Positions 24,837 to 34,471 are shown, numbered from the stretch's first letter. The stretch is DNA of 64,000 bases from Paenibacillus xylanilyticus (GCF_013359935.1 NZ_JABMCB010000192.1:62001-126000); one strand, 5' to 3'. The notes: a model not told the origin generated them from the letters alone. Translations and numbers: made by a program.

Positions 24837-26188
24837 AGCGATCCCTCCAATACACGTGCGAATTCGTCAATCTCTTCCTTGCTGCGTCGTTCTGTAACGG
24901 CTACCAGCATATGTCCGGCAAGTTCAGGATAATCACGTCCAAGTTCATAACCACCGATAAATCCGGCATCCAGCAGCTTCAGCTGAAGTGCACTGGCGTC
25001 TGTTCCTTCAGGCAGTTGGATGACAAACTCATTGAATGTTGGTGCAGTAAACGTCAGGCTGACCCCGGGAATAGCGGTTAACGTATTCAGGGCATAGTGA
25101 CTTTTTTGCAGATTCAAGTCAGCTACATCGATCATTCCCTGTCTCCCCATGGTGGACATATATACAGATGCGCTCAGTGCAAGCAAAGCCTGATTAGAGC
25201 AAATGTTGGATGTCGCATTTTCGCGGCGGATGTGCTGTTCCCGCGCTTGCAGCGTCAATACAAAACCGCGTTTGCCGTTACGATCGGTTGTCTGGCCTAC
25301 GATTCGGCCAGGAATCCGGCGCATATGAGCCTGGGATACGGCGAAATATCCGCACGTTGGGCCGCCGAGGGAAGCGGCGATGCCAAGGGGCTGCGCGTCG
25401 CCAACTACGATGTCGGCACCCAGCTTGCCTGGGGCTTCAAGCAGACCAAGCGCCAGCGGGTTTGCGCTGACTACGAGCAGTCCCTTGTGCGCATGTGCGA
25501 GGTCTGCAGCCTGTTTTACATTTTCCACGGCTCCGAAGAAGTTCGGACTCTGGATCATGACGGCTGCAGTATCGTCGGATATGGCAGTTTGCAGGGCATC
25601 CCAGTCAGTGACCCCATTCTGATAACCAATCTCGACAATCTCCAAATTCAAACCGTGAGCGTAAGCCTTCAATACTTGACGAGCTTCCGGATGAACCGTA
25701 CGGGATACGATCAGCTGTTTACGGCGGGTTGCCGCAGCAGCCAGGTTTCCTGCTTCCGCAAATGCGGTTGCGCCATCATACATGCTGGCATTGGCTACGG
25801 CCATGCCGGTCAGTTCACAGATATACGATTGAAATTCGAAGATGGCTTGGAGCTCACCCTGACTAATTTCGGGCTGGTACGGCGTATAGGCTGTATAGAA
25901 TTCGGAACGGGAAATGACGTGGTTAATCACGGAAGGAATGTGGTGATCATAAATGCCTGCACCCAGAAAACTGGCGTGTGTCTCAAAATTGGCATTGGCA
26001 CCGGCTTGCTTGGACATATGGCGCGTCAGCGCGTATTCATCCAGCTTGGAGGAAACGGGCAGCTCGCCCTGATAACGAATTTCCTGTGGAATGTCATGAA
26101 ACAGATCCTCAATCGTGTCCACACCGATGGTCGCGAGCATGGCGCTCTGATCCTGCTCAGTCATGGGAATGTAACGGTGCTTGCTCAT
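24833..26188 (-). CDS. gcvPA: Glycine dehydrogenase (decarboxylating) subunit 1, P-protein
   Basis: A 451-residue N-terminal half of the split P-protein, which pairs with GcvPB. It starts MSKHRYIPMTEQDQSAML, as is typical, and contains FLGAGIYDHHIPSVI, AYTPYQPEISQGELQ and MANASMYDGAT-type motifs. The Gly-rich stretch AASLGGPTCGYFAV and RRIPGRIVGQTTD are also conserved. It overlaps gcvT by four bases at its start and gcvPB by four at its end. All three are read from one riboswitch-controlled mRNA. Confidence 0.96.
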   Translation of the reverse strand: MSKHRYIPMTEQDQSAMLATIGVDTIEDLFHDIPQEIRYQGELPVSSKLDEYALTRHMSKQAGANANFETHASFLGAGIYDHHIPSVINHVISRSEFYTAYTPYQPEISQGELQAIFEFQSYICELTGMAVANASMYDGATAFAEAGNLAAAATRRKQLIVSRTVHPEARQVLKAYAHGLNLEIVEIGYQNGVTDWDALQTAISDDTAAVMIQSPNFFGAVENVKQAADLAHAHKGLLVVSANPLALGLLEAPGKLGADIVVGDAQPLGIAASLGGPTCGYFAVSQAHMRRIPGRIVGQTTDRNGKRGFVLTLQAREQHIRRENATSNICSNQALLALSASVYMSTMGRQGMIDVADLNLQKSHYALNTLTAIPGVSLTFTAPTFNEFVIQLPEGTDASALQLKLLDAGFIGGYELGRDYPELAGHMLVAVTERRSKEEIDEFARVLEGSL

Positions 26189-27321
26189 GCTTGATCAGCT
26201 CCTTGGGTAGGTGTCTTTTGCGTGCGTGTCCGTTTATGAAAAGGGGTCTTCACGACCTCGGCTTTCAGTTTCTTGCCGCGGATCTCAATCTCCAGCGGGG
26301 TACCCAACGCAGCATACTTGCTGTCGATCAGTGCAAGTCCCAGATTGCGTTTCAGCGTAGGGGACTGTGTGCCTGTCGTCACTTCACCGATCTGCACGCC
26401 TTCGGCGTAGATTGGATAGTGAGGGCGGGGAATACCGCGCTCCAGCACTTCGATGCCGACCAGTTTGCGGGCAGGCCCCTCATTTTTTTGCAGCAACAAG
26501 GCTTCGTGTCCGATAAAAGGTCCGGCATTCAGCTTCACAAACATGCCAACCCCTGCCTCCAGCGGAGAGATGGTTGGCGACAATTCCTGTCCATACAGGG
26601 GCAGCTTCGCTTCAAAGCGCAGTGTATCCCGTGCACCGAGTCCAGCAGGAACCAGTCCGTGTACTTCGCCAGCCTGCATTAATCCGTTCCAGACTGCAGA
26701 AGCCTTTTCTGCTGGTACGTAAAGTTCAAAGCCGTCTTCACCGGTATAACCAGTGCGGGACAGCAACAATTTTACACCGCACACCTCAGCATTCTGTACA
26801 AAGCGGAAAGGCTCAATCGTGAAAACATCGGTACCTGTAACTTTTCCAATAATGTCCACAGCAAGCGGGCCTTGCAGAGCCAGAAGAGCTGTCTCCTCGG
26901 AATCATTCTTCATGCTCACCCCAGGGACCATATGCTCTTGCAGCCATGCCCAATCCTTGTCGATATTGGAGGCGTTAACGACCAGCATATAATGCTGATC
27001 TTCCAGCTTATACACAAGCAGATCGTCGACCACGCCACCATCCGGATAACACATCAATGTATACTGCGCCTGACCGGGAACCAGTGTGGTCACGTCATTG
27101 GTCGTCATTTTCTGCAAAAATGCTTCTGCCTGTTCACCCCGCACGGTAAATTCGCCCATGTGAGATACATCAAACAGACCGGCCCGTTCCCGTACGGCTT
27201 CATGTTCCTTTTGAATTCCGCTGAACTGCACCGGAAGCTCCCAGCCTCCAAAATCGATGCACCGTACACCTTCGTATTGCTGATAAAGTGGAAAGAATGG
27301 AGTTCTAAGCAAATCGGACAT
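26185..27321 (-). CDS. gcvT: Aminomethyltransferase (glycine cleavage T-protein)
   Basis: A 378-residue tetrahydrofolate-dependent T-protein that releases ammonia and forms methylene-THF. Visible signatures are FGGWELPVQFSGIQKEHEAVR, the catalytic aspartate region LFDVSHMGEF, and SRTGYTGEDGFELY near residue 195. The ATG at 27321 has GAGGTG five bases upstream; an in-frame TTG three bases earlier is less likely. The first gene of gcvT-gcvPA-gcvPB, it lies just downstream of the tandem glycine riboswitch. The C-terminal tail (KRTRTQKTPTQGADQA) is basic and probably unstructured. Confidence 0.96.
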   Translation of the reverse strand: MSDLLRTPFFPLYQQYEGVRCIDFGGWELPVQFSGIQKEHEAVRERAGLFDVSHMGEFTVRGEQAEAFLQKMTTNDVTTLVPGQAQYTLMCYPDGGVVDDLLVYKLEDQHYMLVVNASNIDKDWAWLQEHMVPGVSMKNDSEETALLALQGPLAVDIIGKVTGTDVFTIEPFRFVQNAEVCGVKLLLSRTGYTGEDGFELYVPAEKASAVWNGLMQAGEVHGLVPAGLGARDTLRFEAKLPLYGQELSPTISPLEAGVGMFVKLNAGPFIGHEALLLQKNEGPARKLVGIEVLERGIPRPHYPIYAEGVQIGEVTTGTQSPTLKRNLGLALIDSKYAALGTPLEIEIRGKKLKAEVVKTPFHKRTRTQKTPTQGADQA

Positions 27322-27445
27322 CAAATCACCTCGTTGTGGCCGCTGCGGGCCGAGTGTGTAACATGAATGAAGCAGTAATTTTCCGTATAAGTATAATTAA
27401 GGCTGCTATAGACAGCGCCGGCTGATCCTGGTTTTTCGTTTTTTT

Positions 27446-27728
27446 GGGAAAAAGGAAAAGGACAGGCCAAAGAACCGGCATGCCAGAAGCACGCTGTATT
27501 CTAAGGCTCTGTCCTTGGTACCTGAGAGTTACCCCGCCAATCAGTTGCAGCAGGTTTCCCCTTGGGTGATCATTACGCCCTGACCGGGCGATTAGATGCT
27601 CTCCAGAGTTGCGTCCCGTAAAAGTCCTTTTGCCTGAGAGATTCACCTCCCGCTTGTCGGGTGGTTTACTCCTTCGGCGTTACCGCATGCACATCCAAGA
27701 CTCGGGTGTCACGGGTAATCTCTCCCTT
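27446..27728 (-). promoter_or_regulatory. Tandem glycine riboswitch with terminator, controlling gcvT-PA-PB
   Basis: Read on the minus strand, the first aptamer has GGGAGAGATTACC, GCCGAAGGAGTAA and CTCTCAGGCAAAAGGAC. The second has CTGGAGAGC, CCAAGGGGAAACC and CTCTCAGGTACCAAGGAC. Two successive copies of the CTCTCAGG-N-AAGGAC end mark a tandem glycine aptamer. The expression platform is AGGACAGAGCC (27515-27505) pairing with GGCCTGTCCT (27468-27459) before a T-rich run. As in Bacillus, glycine should prevent the terminator and switch the operon on. Confidence 0.93.
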
Positions 27729-27776
27729 TACATTCATCCGCGGGTAATGCACACAACAATAAACATTTACTCTCTC

Positions 27777-27806
27777 ATTAAAACGTGAATCCACTATCGA
27801 TGTCAA
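27777..27806 (-). promoter_or_regulatory. Promoter of the gcvT riboswitch transcript
   Basis: On the minus strand TTGACA (27806-27801), an 18-base spacer and TTTAAT (27782-27777), about 50 bases before the first aptamer. Confidence 0.7.
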
Positions 27807-28080
27807 GAACGATATCATAGAAAATGATAAAAAAAACGAATAATTCTTAGATTGTTAACGGTATTGTTCGTATATATAAAAAGATTACGCTTACTCTTCT
27901 ATTATCCACCATTATATGTAGAGAGAGGGTATTTGAGTTACAGGCCTTTAATGTAGAAATCTAAATATTTTGTGAGGTATCTTGACATTTGAATCCGAAA
28001 TATCATACGCTAAGTTCTGGGGAAAAGGGTAAGGCCAAAGAAACGCATGCACTCATTAATGAAAAGCGAGGCGGATATCG

Positions 28081-28473
28081 ATGAGCGAATTGAAAAGTGA
28101 TTTCCTGTACAGTGAAGAGCACGAGTGGGTGCAAACCGTAGGGGAGGATACTGTACGGATCGGCATTACCGAGTTCGCGCAGCATCAGCTGGGTGACATT
28201 GTGTTTGTGGAATTGCCTGACCTTGAATCGGCTGTAAAAGCGGAAGACAGCATTGGCACGATCGAATCCGTCAAGACGGTTTCCGATTTGTTTTCTCCGG
28301 TAAGTGGTTCCATTATTGCCGTGAATGAAGCACTGCAGGATGCACCTGAACTGGTTAACAGTTCGCCTTATGAAGAAGGCTGGATGATTGAGATTCGTGT
28401 TGAAGGTGATCTGACAGAAGCCTTGTCGAAATTGATGAGTGCCGATGCATATCGTAAGCATACAGAGGAGTAG
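28081..28473 (+). CDS. gcvH: Glycine cleavage system H protein
   Basis: A 130-residue lipoyl carrier that shuttles the aminomethyl group between P-, T- and L-proteins. Lys65 in GTIESVKTVSDL is the lipoylation site, and YSEEHEWVQ, GITEFAQHQLGDIVFVELP and VNSSPYEEGWMIEI are standard. The GAGGCGG site precedes the ATG. It is transcribed away from gcvT-PA-PB and lies outside the riboswitch transcript; a TTGACA at 27982-27987 offers a -35 for a separate promoter, but the -10 is weak. A terminator follows. Confidence 0.97.
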   Translation: MSELKSDFLYSEEHEWVQTVGEDTVRIGITEFAQHQLGDIVFVELPDLESAVKAEDSIGTIESVKTVSDLFSPVSGSIIAVNEALQDAPELVNSSPYEEGWMIEIRVEGDLTEALSKLMSADAYRKHTEE

Positions 28474-28535
28474 AATGGTTTTGTACTAATTAGCCTATCA
28501 TTTCATTACAAATAAATGTTCTTGCACGTTTTCAT

Positions 28536-28572
28536 AGCCTGTGTGAGCCTTGGTGCTTATGCAGGCTTTTTG
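28536..28572 (+). terminator. Terminator of gcvH
   Basis: AGCCTG (28536-28541) and CAGGCT (28562-28567) close a hairpin with some inner pairing, followed by TTTTTG. The outer stem is short, so efficiency is uncertain. Confidence 0.6.
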
Positions 28573-28702
28573 TGTTCTTCAAGGCAGGGTTGGTCGCCAG
28601 AAAAAGGTGCTGGAGAGGATGAAATAAGCGTCGATTGTACAACCTATTCCCATAAAACCAACACAGTAAATGATATAAGTCACACACGGAAAAAGCCTTG
28701 AA

Positions 28703-28745
28703 TATCAACGCTTACAGCCTTCCAATCACGATAAAAACGATTACA
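28703..28745 (+). promoter_or_regulatory. Two CcpA cre sites ahead of mtlA
   Basis: TATCAACGCTTACA (28703-28716) matches the cre consensus at 12 of 14 positions and TAAAAACGATTACA (28732-28745) at 13 of 14. They lie 29 bases apart, centre to centre, upstream of a TTGTCA that could be the mtlA -35 (28757-28762). This implies strong catabolite repression of the mannitol operon. The rest of 28573-28891 holds no gene that I can support. Confidence 0.7.
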
Positions 28746-28891
28746 TAACCGTAATGTTGTCATCAATGATCATGACGAAAGTACGCTTTCCTTTCGTTGA
28801 ACCGGAGACCAATCTGGCTTAGGATAACAGCAGGGGAGAAATGATACCCCTTTCATAAATTTTAATCACTTGATCCGAGGAGGATAATACA

Positions 28892-30346
28892 ATGAGTAAC
28901 TTGGACCAAACGTCCAATTCCAAAGGCGGTCTCCGGGTAGGCGTTCAACGTTTTGGCCGATTCCTGAGCGGTATGGTTATGCCGAATATGGGGGCATTTA
29001 TTGCCTGGGGACTGATTACTGCGCTGTTCATTGAAAAGGGTTGGTTCCCTAATGCAACTCTTGCAGAGCTAGTGGATCCGATGATCAAATATTTGCTGCC
29101 GCTGCTTATTGGTTACACCGGGGGTACCATGGTGCATGGCCAGCGTGGTGGTGTCGTGGGTGCCATCATGACCATCGGGGTTATTGTCGGTAGTGATATT
29201 CCGATGTTCTTGGGTGCCATGATTGCCGGACCTCTGGCAGCATGGGTCATCAAAAAGTTTGATAAATCAGTTGAAGGTAAAATCAAAGCAGGATTCGAAA
29301 TGTTGGTCAACAACTTCTCTGCCGGGATTATTGGCGGGATCTTGGGGATTATTGCACTGCTGGGGATCGGGCCTGCTGTAGAAGCAATTAGCACAGTATT
29401 GTCTGCTGGCGTACAGGGTCTGATGAATCTGGGCTTGCTTCCGCTGGTCAATCTGATTATTGAGCCGGGGAAAGTATTGTTCCTGAACAATGCAATTAAC
29501 CACGGAATTCTAACTCCGATTGCAACAGACCAAGCAAGAGAATTGGGCCAATCCGTATTATACATGCTTGAATCCAACCCGGGTCCCGGACTTGGAATCT
29601 TGCTGGCCTACTGCTTCTTCGGTCGTGGTACTGCAAGATCTTCTGCACCGGGTGCCGTTATCATCCATTTCTTCGGGGGAATTCACGAAATTTATTTCCC
29701 TTACATTCTGATGAGACCGATTCTGATTCTTGCTGCAATCGCAGGTGGTGTAGCAGGTACAGCAACGTTTATGCTTACCGGAGCCGGACTGGTTTCAGCA
29801 CCTTCGCCGGGTAGTATCATCGCTTATTTCCTGTTAACACCAAAAGGCGGATATCTTCCGATGCTCGCAGGGGTGGCTGTAGCCGCCATTGTTTCCTTCC
29901 TGATTGCAGCACTGCTGCTGAAAACAGGCAAACAAAAGGAAGAAGACCTGGAGTCTGCATCCAATCGGATGAAAGACATGAAGAGTCAAGGAACTACGCC
30001 GAATGCTGCCATTAATGCGGATAACCGTGAAGCAGACAGAGCAGCGGATATTGCTTCTTCTGCCGTAAAAACTGATGTGAAGAAAATCGTCTTCTCCTGT
30101 GATGCCGGTATGGGTTCCAGTGCCATGGGGGCTTCCATTCTTCGCAAGAAGATGAAAGCAGAAGGGATTGATGTTGCGGTAACCAATACAGCAATCAGTG
30201 ATATCCCTCAGGACGCAGACGTTGTCATTACGCAGAAGACATTAACGGACCGTGCCCGCAGCGTGGCACCGAACGCAGAACATATTTCCATCGACAACTT
30301 CCTAAAAAGCCCGGAATACGATGCGCTCGTTGAACGCCTGAAATAA
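28892..30346 (+). CDS. mtlA: PTS mannitol-specific enzyme IICB
   Basis: A 484-residue permease that imports and phosphorylates mannitol to mannitol 1-phosphate. The IIC membrane domain covers about residues 15-345 (FLSGMVMPNMGAFIAWGLI, NNAINHGILTPIA, HFFGGIHEIYFPYILM). A charged linker leads to the IIB domain with phospho-Cys403 in IVFSCDAGMGSSAMGASIL. There is no IIA domain; that is made by mtlF. The ATG has a strong GAGGAGG site. It is the first gene of mtlA-mtlR-mtlF-mtlD. Confidence 0.96.
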   Translation: MSNLDQTSNSKGGLRVGVQRFGRFLSGMVMPNMGAFIAWGLITALFIEKGWFPNATLAELVDPMIKYLLPLLIGYTGGTMVHGQRGGVVGAIMTIGVIVGSDIPMFLGAMIAGPLAAWVIKKFDKSVEGKIKAGFEMLVNNFSAGIIGGILGIIALLGIGPAVEAISTVLSAGVQGLMNLGLLPLVNLIIEPGKVLFLNNAINHGILTPIATDQARELGQSVLYMLESNPGPGLGILLAYCFFGRGTARSSAPGAVIIHFFGGIHEIYFPYILMRPILILAAIAGGVAGTATFMLTGAGLVSAPSPGSIIAYFLLTPKGGYLPMLAGVAVAAIVSFLIAALLLKTGKQKEEDLESASNRMKDMKSQGTTPNAAINADNREADRAADIASSAVKTDVKKIVFSCDAGMGSSAMGASILRKKMKAEGIDVAVTNTAISDIPQDADVVITQKTLTDRARSVAPNAEHISIDNFLKSPEYDALVERLK

Positions 30347-30385
30347 CAGGTTGCTATCGTTTTCCCTGAGCCGGAGGCTTGAGAT

Positions 30386-32476
30386 ATGAGTATTACGAAA
30401 AGACAGCGTGAAATTGTGGAGTTCCTGCTGGAACATCCGCATGAAGTAACCGCCGGCGAAATTGCAATCGCGGTAAAAGTCAGTACCCGAACCGTTCATC
30501 GGGAGCTGCAGATGATTGAGAAGTGGCTGGAGCCACTGGGCATGAAATTAGAAAAAAAATCGGGAACCGGGGTACGTATTGACCCTGGTTCCAACGATTT
30601 GGCTGCACTGCATCAGCAATTGGAGCTTAACGAATACGTAGAGTTTACGCCGGAAGAGCGTAAACTCTTCATGCTTTGCATTTTGCTGGATGAAGCGGAG
30701 CCCGTAAAACTGCTTGCGTTGTCATCAGATTTGAAAGTGACGGTCTCCACGGTGAGCAATGACCTCGATGAACTGGAGCCCCGAATTCGGCAGGCTGGAC
30801 TGAAGCTGGTTCGCAGACGAGGATACGGGGTGAAGATCAATGGCAGCGAAACAGCTTATCGGGCAGCGATTGCCGGGCTTGCGCTAGAATTTCTGGATGA
30901 GTCGGATCTGTTTGGAAGACAACCTGAGCAGGGCGTTTCCAAGGTGAATCAGAAGCTGCTGAGCATGATTGGCCACCGTGACGTACTGACGGTCGAGAAT
31001 GCCCTGTGGCAGCCTGATATTGATTGGCTCGAAAATATTCCTGAGCGACAGTATACGAAATTGCTTATTCAATTATCCGTTGCACTGGCGCGCATACGCA
31101 AAGGGTTTACGGTAGGGCGAGGCACTGCACAAAAGACGATACACTCGTCTACTTTGGACATGAATGTACCTGAATATATGGCCTCCCGGTTATGCGGTGT
31201 GCTGTCCAGTCAGCTTGGAATATCGTTTGCCAAAGAAGAACAGAGCTATCTACACAAATTATTAATCGAAACAGAGCAGCTTATTCACTCCACACGTTTA
31301 CTGCCTGTTGACGATCTGGTGCTGCTGGATATGGTTCGTTCCCTGATGGATCAGATGCAGGAGAGAACCGGTTATGCATTCCAGGAGGATCGTCTCCTGC
31401 GAGAAGGGCTGATTGCCCATATGCAGCCGGTGATGGAACGCATCGGGGGACAGCAGAGCATACGTAACCCGTTGCTCCAACAGATCCGCAAGGATTATGA
31501 TTCGCTGTTCGCGGATGTGAAGAAAGCCGTGCATATCGCATGGCCGGATACGGACGTACCGGATGAGGAAATTGGGTTTTTGGTCATGCATTTCGGAGCT
31601 TCCATCGAGCGATTGCGTGTACTGAAGCGTGAGATTCGGGCGATTATTGTTTGCACCAGCGGAATCGGATCCTCACGCATGCTTTCCAGCCGTTTGTCCA
31701 AGGAGATCCCGGAAATTCGCATTATCGACAGTGCATCATGGTATGAAGCCGCGCGGATCCCCGAAGAGGATTATGATCTCATTTTGTCGACCGTCGATCT
31801 GCCGATGGAGCCGCATCAGTATTACAAGGTGAGTCCCTTGTTGACGGCAGATGAAAGTGAACGTTTGAGGCAGTACATTCAAAATACGACGCTGCAGCGG
31901 GAACAAGGCAAGTATGGGGACAGTAAAGGAAGCCGAAAGGCAACTGATCGTAATCCGGACCCGGCGGGGCTTGATGCCACGCTCATTGAGATTGTACGTA
32001 TCATAGGCAAGTTTCAGGTGTTTCCTCTGGATAACGGCAGGATGGGATTTTACGAAACAGCATTTGCCATGTGCAAGGTACTGCAGGAATCCGGTGTATT
32101 GAAGGACCCGGAAGAGATAGCCAGGCTGCTTGAAGCCCGCGAATCAGTAGGCAGTCAGAAAATCCCCGATACTTCACTGGCTCTGTTCCATACACGCAGT
32201 GATGGCATCTATAGGCCGTCCATCAGCCTGTTTCAACTGTCAGAACCGCTGCTGGTGACGCCGGATGACCCGGTGGGCGTGACCCATATCCTTCTCATGG
32301 TAGGGCCGGGGGAGTTATCCCGGGAGAGCCTGGAGGTTCTCAGCGAGATCAGTGCATTGTTGCTGCAGGACGAAATGATTATGCTGCTGGAGAAGGGAAT
32401 ACGGGATGATCTTATTCATTACCTTTCCCGGGAGCTGGTTGGATTTTATCGAAGTAAAACTGAAATTGGAGGTTAA
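30386..32476 (+). CDS. mtlR: Mannitol operon activator MtlR
   Basis: A 696-residue PTS-regulated activator. An N-terminal DeoR-type helix-turn-helix (GEIAIAVKVSTRTVHRELQMI) and a second HTH (KVTVSTVSNDLDELE) are followed by two PRD domains (about 190-400). An EIIB-Gat-like domain has Cys423 in IIVCTSGIGSSRM, and an EIIA-Mtl-like domain starts near residue 540 with His602 in LALFHTRSDG. In B. subtilis and Geobacillus these domains are phosphorylated by HPr and EIIs to tune activity. It lies between mtlA and mtlF in the same direction, the Geobacillus order. Confidence 0.95.
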   Translation: MSITKRQREIVEFLLEHPHEVTAGEIAIAVKVSTRTVHRELQMIEKWLEPLGMKLEKKSGTGVRIDPGSNDLAALHQQLELNEYVEFTPEERKLFMLCILLDEAEPVKLLALSSDLKVTVSTVSNDLDELEPRIRQAGLKLVRRRGYGVKINGSETAYRAAIAGLALEFLDESDLFGRQPEQGVSKVNQKLLSMIGHRDVLTVENALWQPDIDWLENIPERQYTKLLIQLSVALARIRKGFTVGRGTAQKTIHSSTLDMNVPEYMASRLCGVLSSQLGISFAKEEQSYLHKLLIETEQLIHSTRLLPVDDLVLLDMVRSLMDQMQERTGYAFQEDRLLREGLIAHMQPVMERIGGQQSIRNPLLQQIRKDYDSLFADVKKAVHIAWPDTDVPDEEIGFLVMHFGASIERLRVLKREIRAIIVCTSGIGSSRMLSSRLSKEIPEIRIIDSASWYEAARIPEEDYDLILSTVDLPMEPHQYYKVSPLLTADESERLRQYIQNTTLQREQGKYGDSKGSRKATDRNPDPAGLDATLIEIVRIIGKFQVFPLDNGRMGFYETAFAMCKVLQESGVLKDPEEIARLLEARESVGSQKIPDTSLALFHTRSDGIYRPSISLFQLSEPLLVTPDDPVGVTHILLMVGPGELSRESLEVLSEISALLLQDEMIMLLEKGIRDDLIHYLSRELVGFYRSKTEIGG

Positions 32477-32481
32477 CAAAC

Positions 32482-32916
32482 ATGAGTATACTTACAACAG
32501 ATAAAGTGGTTATGAACGCGACGGCACAGGACAAATATGAGGCTATTCGCATGGCAGGACAAATTTTGAAAGACGCAGGACATATTACCGCAGATTATAT
32601 CGACAAGATGCTTGAGCGTGAGGAAATTGTATCCACCTATGTGGGCAACGGACTTGCGATTCCGCACGGAACCAAAGAATCCAAATCGTTCATTCTGTCC
32701 ACGGGTATTTCTGTCATCCAGTTCCCGCAAGGTGTAGATTTTGGGGAAGAAAAAGCTTACATGGTCATCGGCATTGCCGCTCAGGGCGGTGAGCACATGG
32801 AGATCCTGACGAGCATTGCGGTGATCTGTGCCGAGGATGAGAACATGGAAGCACTCCGTTATGCCAAAACGGCAGAAGAAATCATTACCATTCTCGAAAG
32901 TGAAATGGAACTATGA
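32482..32916 (+). CDS. mtlF: PTS mannitol-specific enzyme IIA
   Basis: A 144-residue soluble IIA protein that receives phosphate from HPr and donates it to MtlA. His62 in GNGLAIPHGTKES is the phosphorylation site; VIQFPQGVDFGEEKAYMVIGIAAQGGEHMEIL is typical. GGAGG lies shortly before the start, which is five bases past the mtlR stop. It overlaps mtlD by four bases. Confidence 0.96.
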   Translation: MSILTTDKVVMNATAQDKYEAIRMAGQILKDAGHITADYIDKMLEREEIVSTYVGNGLAIPHGTKESKSFILSTGISVIQFPQGVDFGEEKAYMVIGIAAQGGEHMEILTSIAVICAEDENMEALRYAKTAEEIITILESEMEL

Positions 32917-34058
32917 AGGCCCTTCATTTTGGAGCAGGGAATATCGGACGTGGGTTTATCGGACTAATCCTGTCTCGCGCAGGATATAACGTTATGTTCT
33001 CGGATGTGAATCAGGAGCTCGTTAAGGCACTCCAGCAGCGCGGACAGTACACGGTGGAACTGGCGAACGAGTCGAAGGATACGGAGACGGTAACAGGTGT
33101 GAGTGCGATTGATGGAACACAGCTGGAGACGGTTGCCCAAAACGTTGCGGAAGCAGATCTCGTTACAACCGCAGTCGGTGTGGGGATTCTGAAACATATC
33201 GCACCAGGCATTGCCAAGGGTCTTGAGGCGAGATTGAATACAGGTTTGGTACAGAAACCTCTTCATATTATCGCATGTGAAAATGCCATCGGTGCCAGCA
33301 CGCAGCTCAAAGAACATGTGTATGCTCTGCTGGAAGAACCCGTTAGGGCTCTTGCCGATCAGTATGTATATTTTCCTGATTCCGCAGTAGACCGAATCGT
33401 ACCGATACAGCATCATGAAGACTCGCTTCATGTGCAGGTTGAACCTTTTTATGAGTGGGTTGTGGATCGTTCACAGTTGGCACCTGCGTTCCTTCCGATC
33501 GAAGGAGTACTCTATGTTGATGATCTGGAGCCCTATATCGAACGCAAATTGTTTACCGTGAACACGGGACACTGCTGTGCCGCGTATATCGGTTATGTGA
33601 ACGGATATGATACGATTCAAAAGGCGATTGCTGATGAAAAGGTGAAATCTCTCGTCTATGGTGCATTGCAGGAAACAGGTGAGGTTCTTGTGAAACGATT
33701 TGGTTTCAACCCGGAAGATCACCAGCAGTATATATCGAAAATACTTGGACGCTTCGTGAATCCACATCTCACGGATGAAGTTACCCGGGTAGGCCGCTCC
33801 CCGCTGCGGAAGCTGTCCCCCAATGACCGTTTGGTCCGTCCGGCACTTCAGGCATATGAGTATGGGATGGAAACGACTAATCTGGCAAGAGGCATGGCAG
33901 CAGCCTGCAAATTTGATGTATCGGATGATCCCGAGGCAGCAGAACTGCAGGATCTGATCAAACAAAAGGGTATCGCTGCTGCACTCAGTCACTACACATC
34001 CATGGATGAGCAGCACCCTGTGCTCAAGCAGGCTGTGGAACATTATCATCAAATGTAA
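32913..34058 (+). CDS. mtlD: Mannitol-1-phosphate 5-dehydrogenase
   Basis: A 381-residue NAD-dependent dehydrogenase that converts mannitol 1-phosphate to fructose 6-phosphate. The Rossmann start is KALHFGAGNIGRGFIG, and NTGHCCAAYIGYVNGYDTI and GRVGRSPLRKLSPNDRLVRPA-type motifs are present. IIACENAIGAS is the conserved CEN region. Its ATG lies in the mtlF stop overlap (ATGA). A strong terminator closes the operon. Confidence 0.97.
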   Translation: MKALHFGAGNIGRGFIGLILSRAGYNVMFSDVNQELVKALQQRGQYTVELANESKDTETVTGVSAIDGTQLETVAQNVAEADLVTTAVGVGILKHIAPGIAKGLEARLNTGLVQKPLHIIACENAIGASTQLKEHVYALLEEPVRALADQYVYFPDSAVDRIVPIQHHEDSLHVQVEPFYEWVVDRSQLAPAFLPIEGVLYVDDLEPYIERKLFTVNTGHCCAAYIGYVNGYDTIQKAIADEKVKSLVYGALQETGEVLVKRFGFNPEDHQQYISKILGRFVNPHLTDEVTRVGRSPLRKLSPNDRLVRPALQAYEYGMETTNLARGMAAACKFDVSDDPEAAELQDLIKQKGIAAALSHYTSMDEQHPVLKQAVEHYHQM

Positions 34059-34126
34059 ATTGAAATTTAGAACCTATATATCGATTGAGGTCTAGAATAA
34101 CAATTCAATAGCAACCCAATCGCAAA

Positions 34127-34164
34127 ACAAGAGCCTCACAGTGGTTAACTGTGAGGCTCTTGTT
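34127..34164. terminator. Shared terminator of mtlD and the CWC gene
   Basis: AACAAGAGCCTCACAGT (34127-34143) pairs exactly with ACTGTGAGGCTCTTGTT (34148-34164). The right arm also encodes the last residues of the convergent CWC protein. T-rich flanks are short, so ending may rely on the very stable 17-bp stem. Confidence 0.7.
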
Positions 34165-34438
34165 CATGTTCAGCCTGATTCTTATATGTCTCCAGGCATC
34201 GCTGACAGATGCATGATTTGCGCCGCTGCTCCGGCGGAATGCAATCAAACACGCCTTCGGGAAATTCAGCGTGATTACACCAGCATTCGGAGTGGGGGCG
34301 GCCAGCCGCATACGAGCAGCCATTGGCTTCGCCACACAATGGGCATATGAGCACATTGGGTTTGGAGGCAGTTGTATCTGTCGTTTTGGCCTGTGAATTC
34401 GAACTTCCGCTCATGGATGGTACGCCTACTTTCTCCAT
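34145..34438 (-). CDS. Cysteine-rich CWC family protein
   Basis: A 97-residue protein with a cysteine cluster CPLCGEANGCSYAAG, then SECWCNHAEFPEGVFDCIP, then SCICQRCLETY. This arrangement, including the name-giving Cys-Trp-Cys, matches the small CWC protein family, presumed metal binding; its role is unknown. I use the ATG at 34438 because GAGGT lies eight bases upstream; an ATG at 34453 is an alternative that adds five residues. Its 3' end forms one arm of the terminator shared with mtlD. It lies downstream of and in line with the MutS2-like gene only in the sense of sharing strand; it is read after it if no terminator intervenes. Confidence 0.75.
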   Translation of the reverse strand: MEKVGVPSMSGSSNSQAKTTDTTASKPNVLICPLCGEANGCSYAAGRPHSECWCNHAEFPEGVFDCIPPEQRRKSCICQRCLETYKNQAEHEQEPHS

Positions 34439-34471
34439 ATCGTCATACCTCATAGTATAACAGGGCCGGAC

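Noticed and set aside
25097..26194. Long open frame of 365 codons on the plus strand
   Set aside because: Antisense to gcvPA, which has clear family motifs; no ribosome site.
28516..28701. 61-codon open frame after gcvH
   Set aside because: It starts inside the terminator region, has no ribosome site and runs into the mtl regulatory region.
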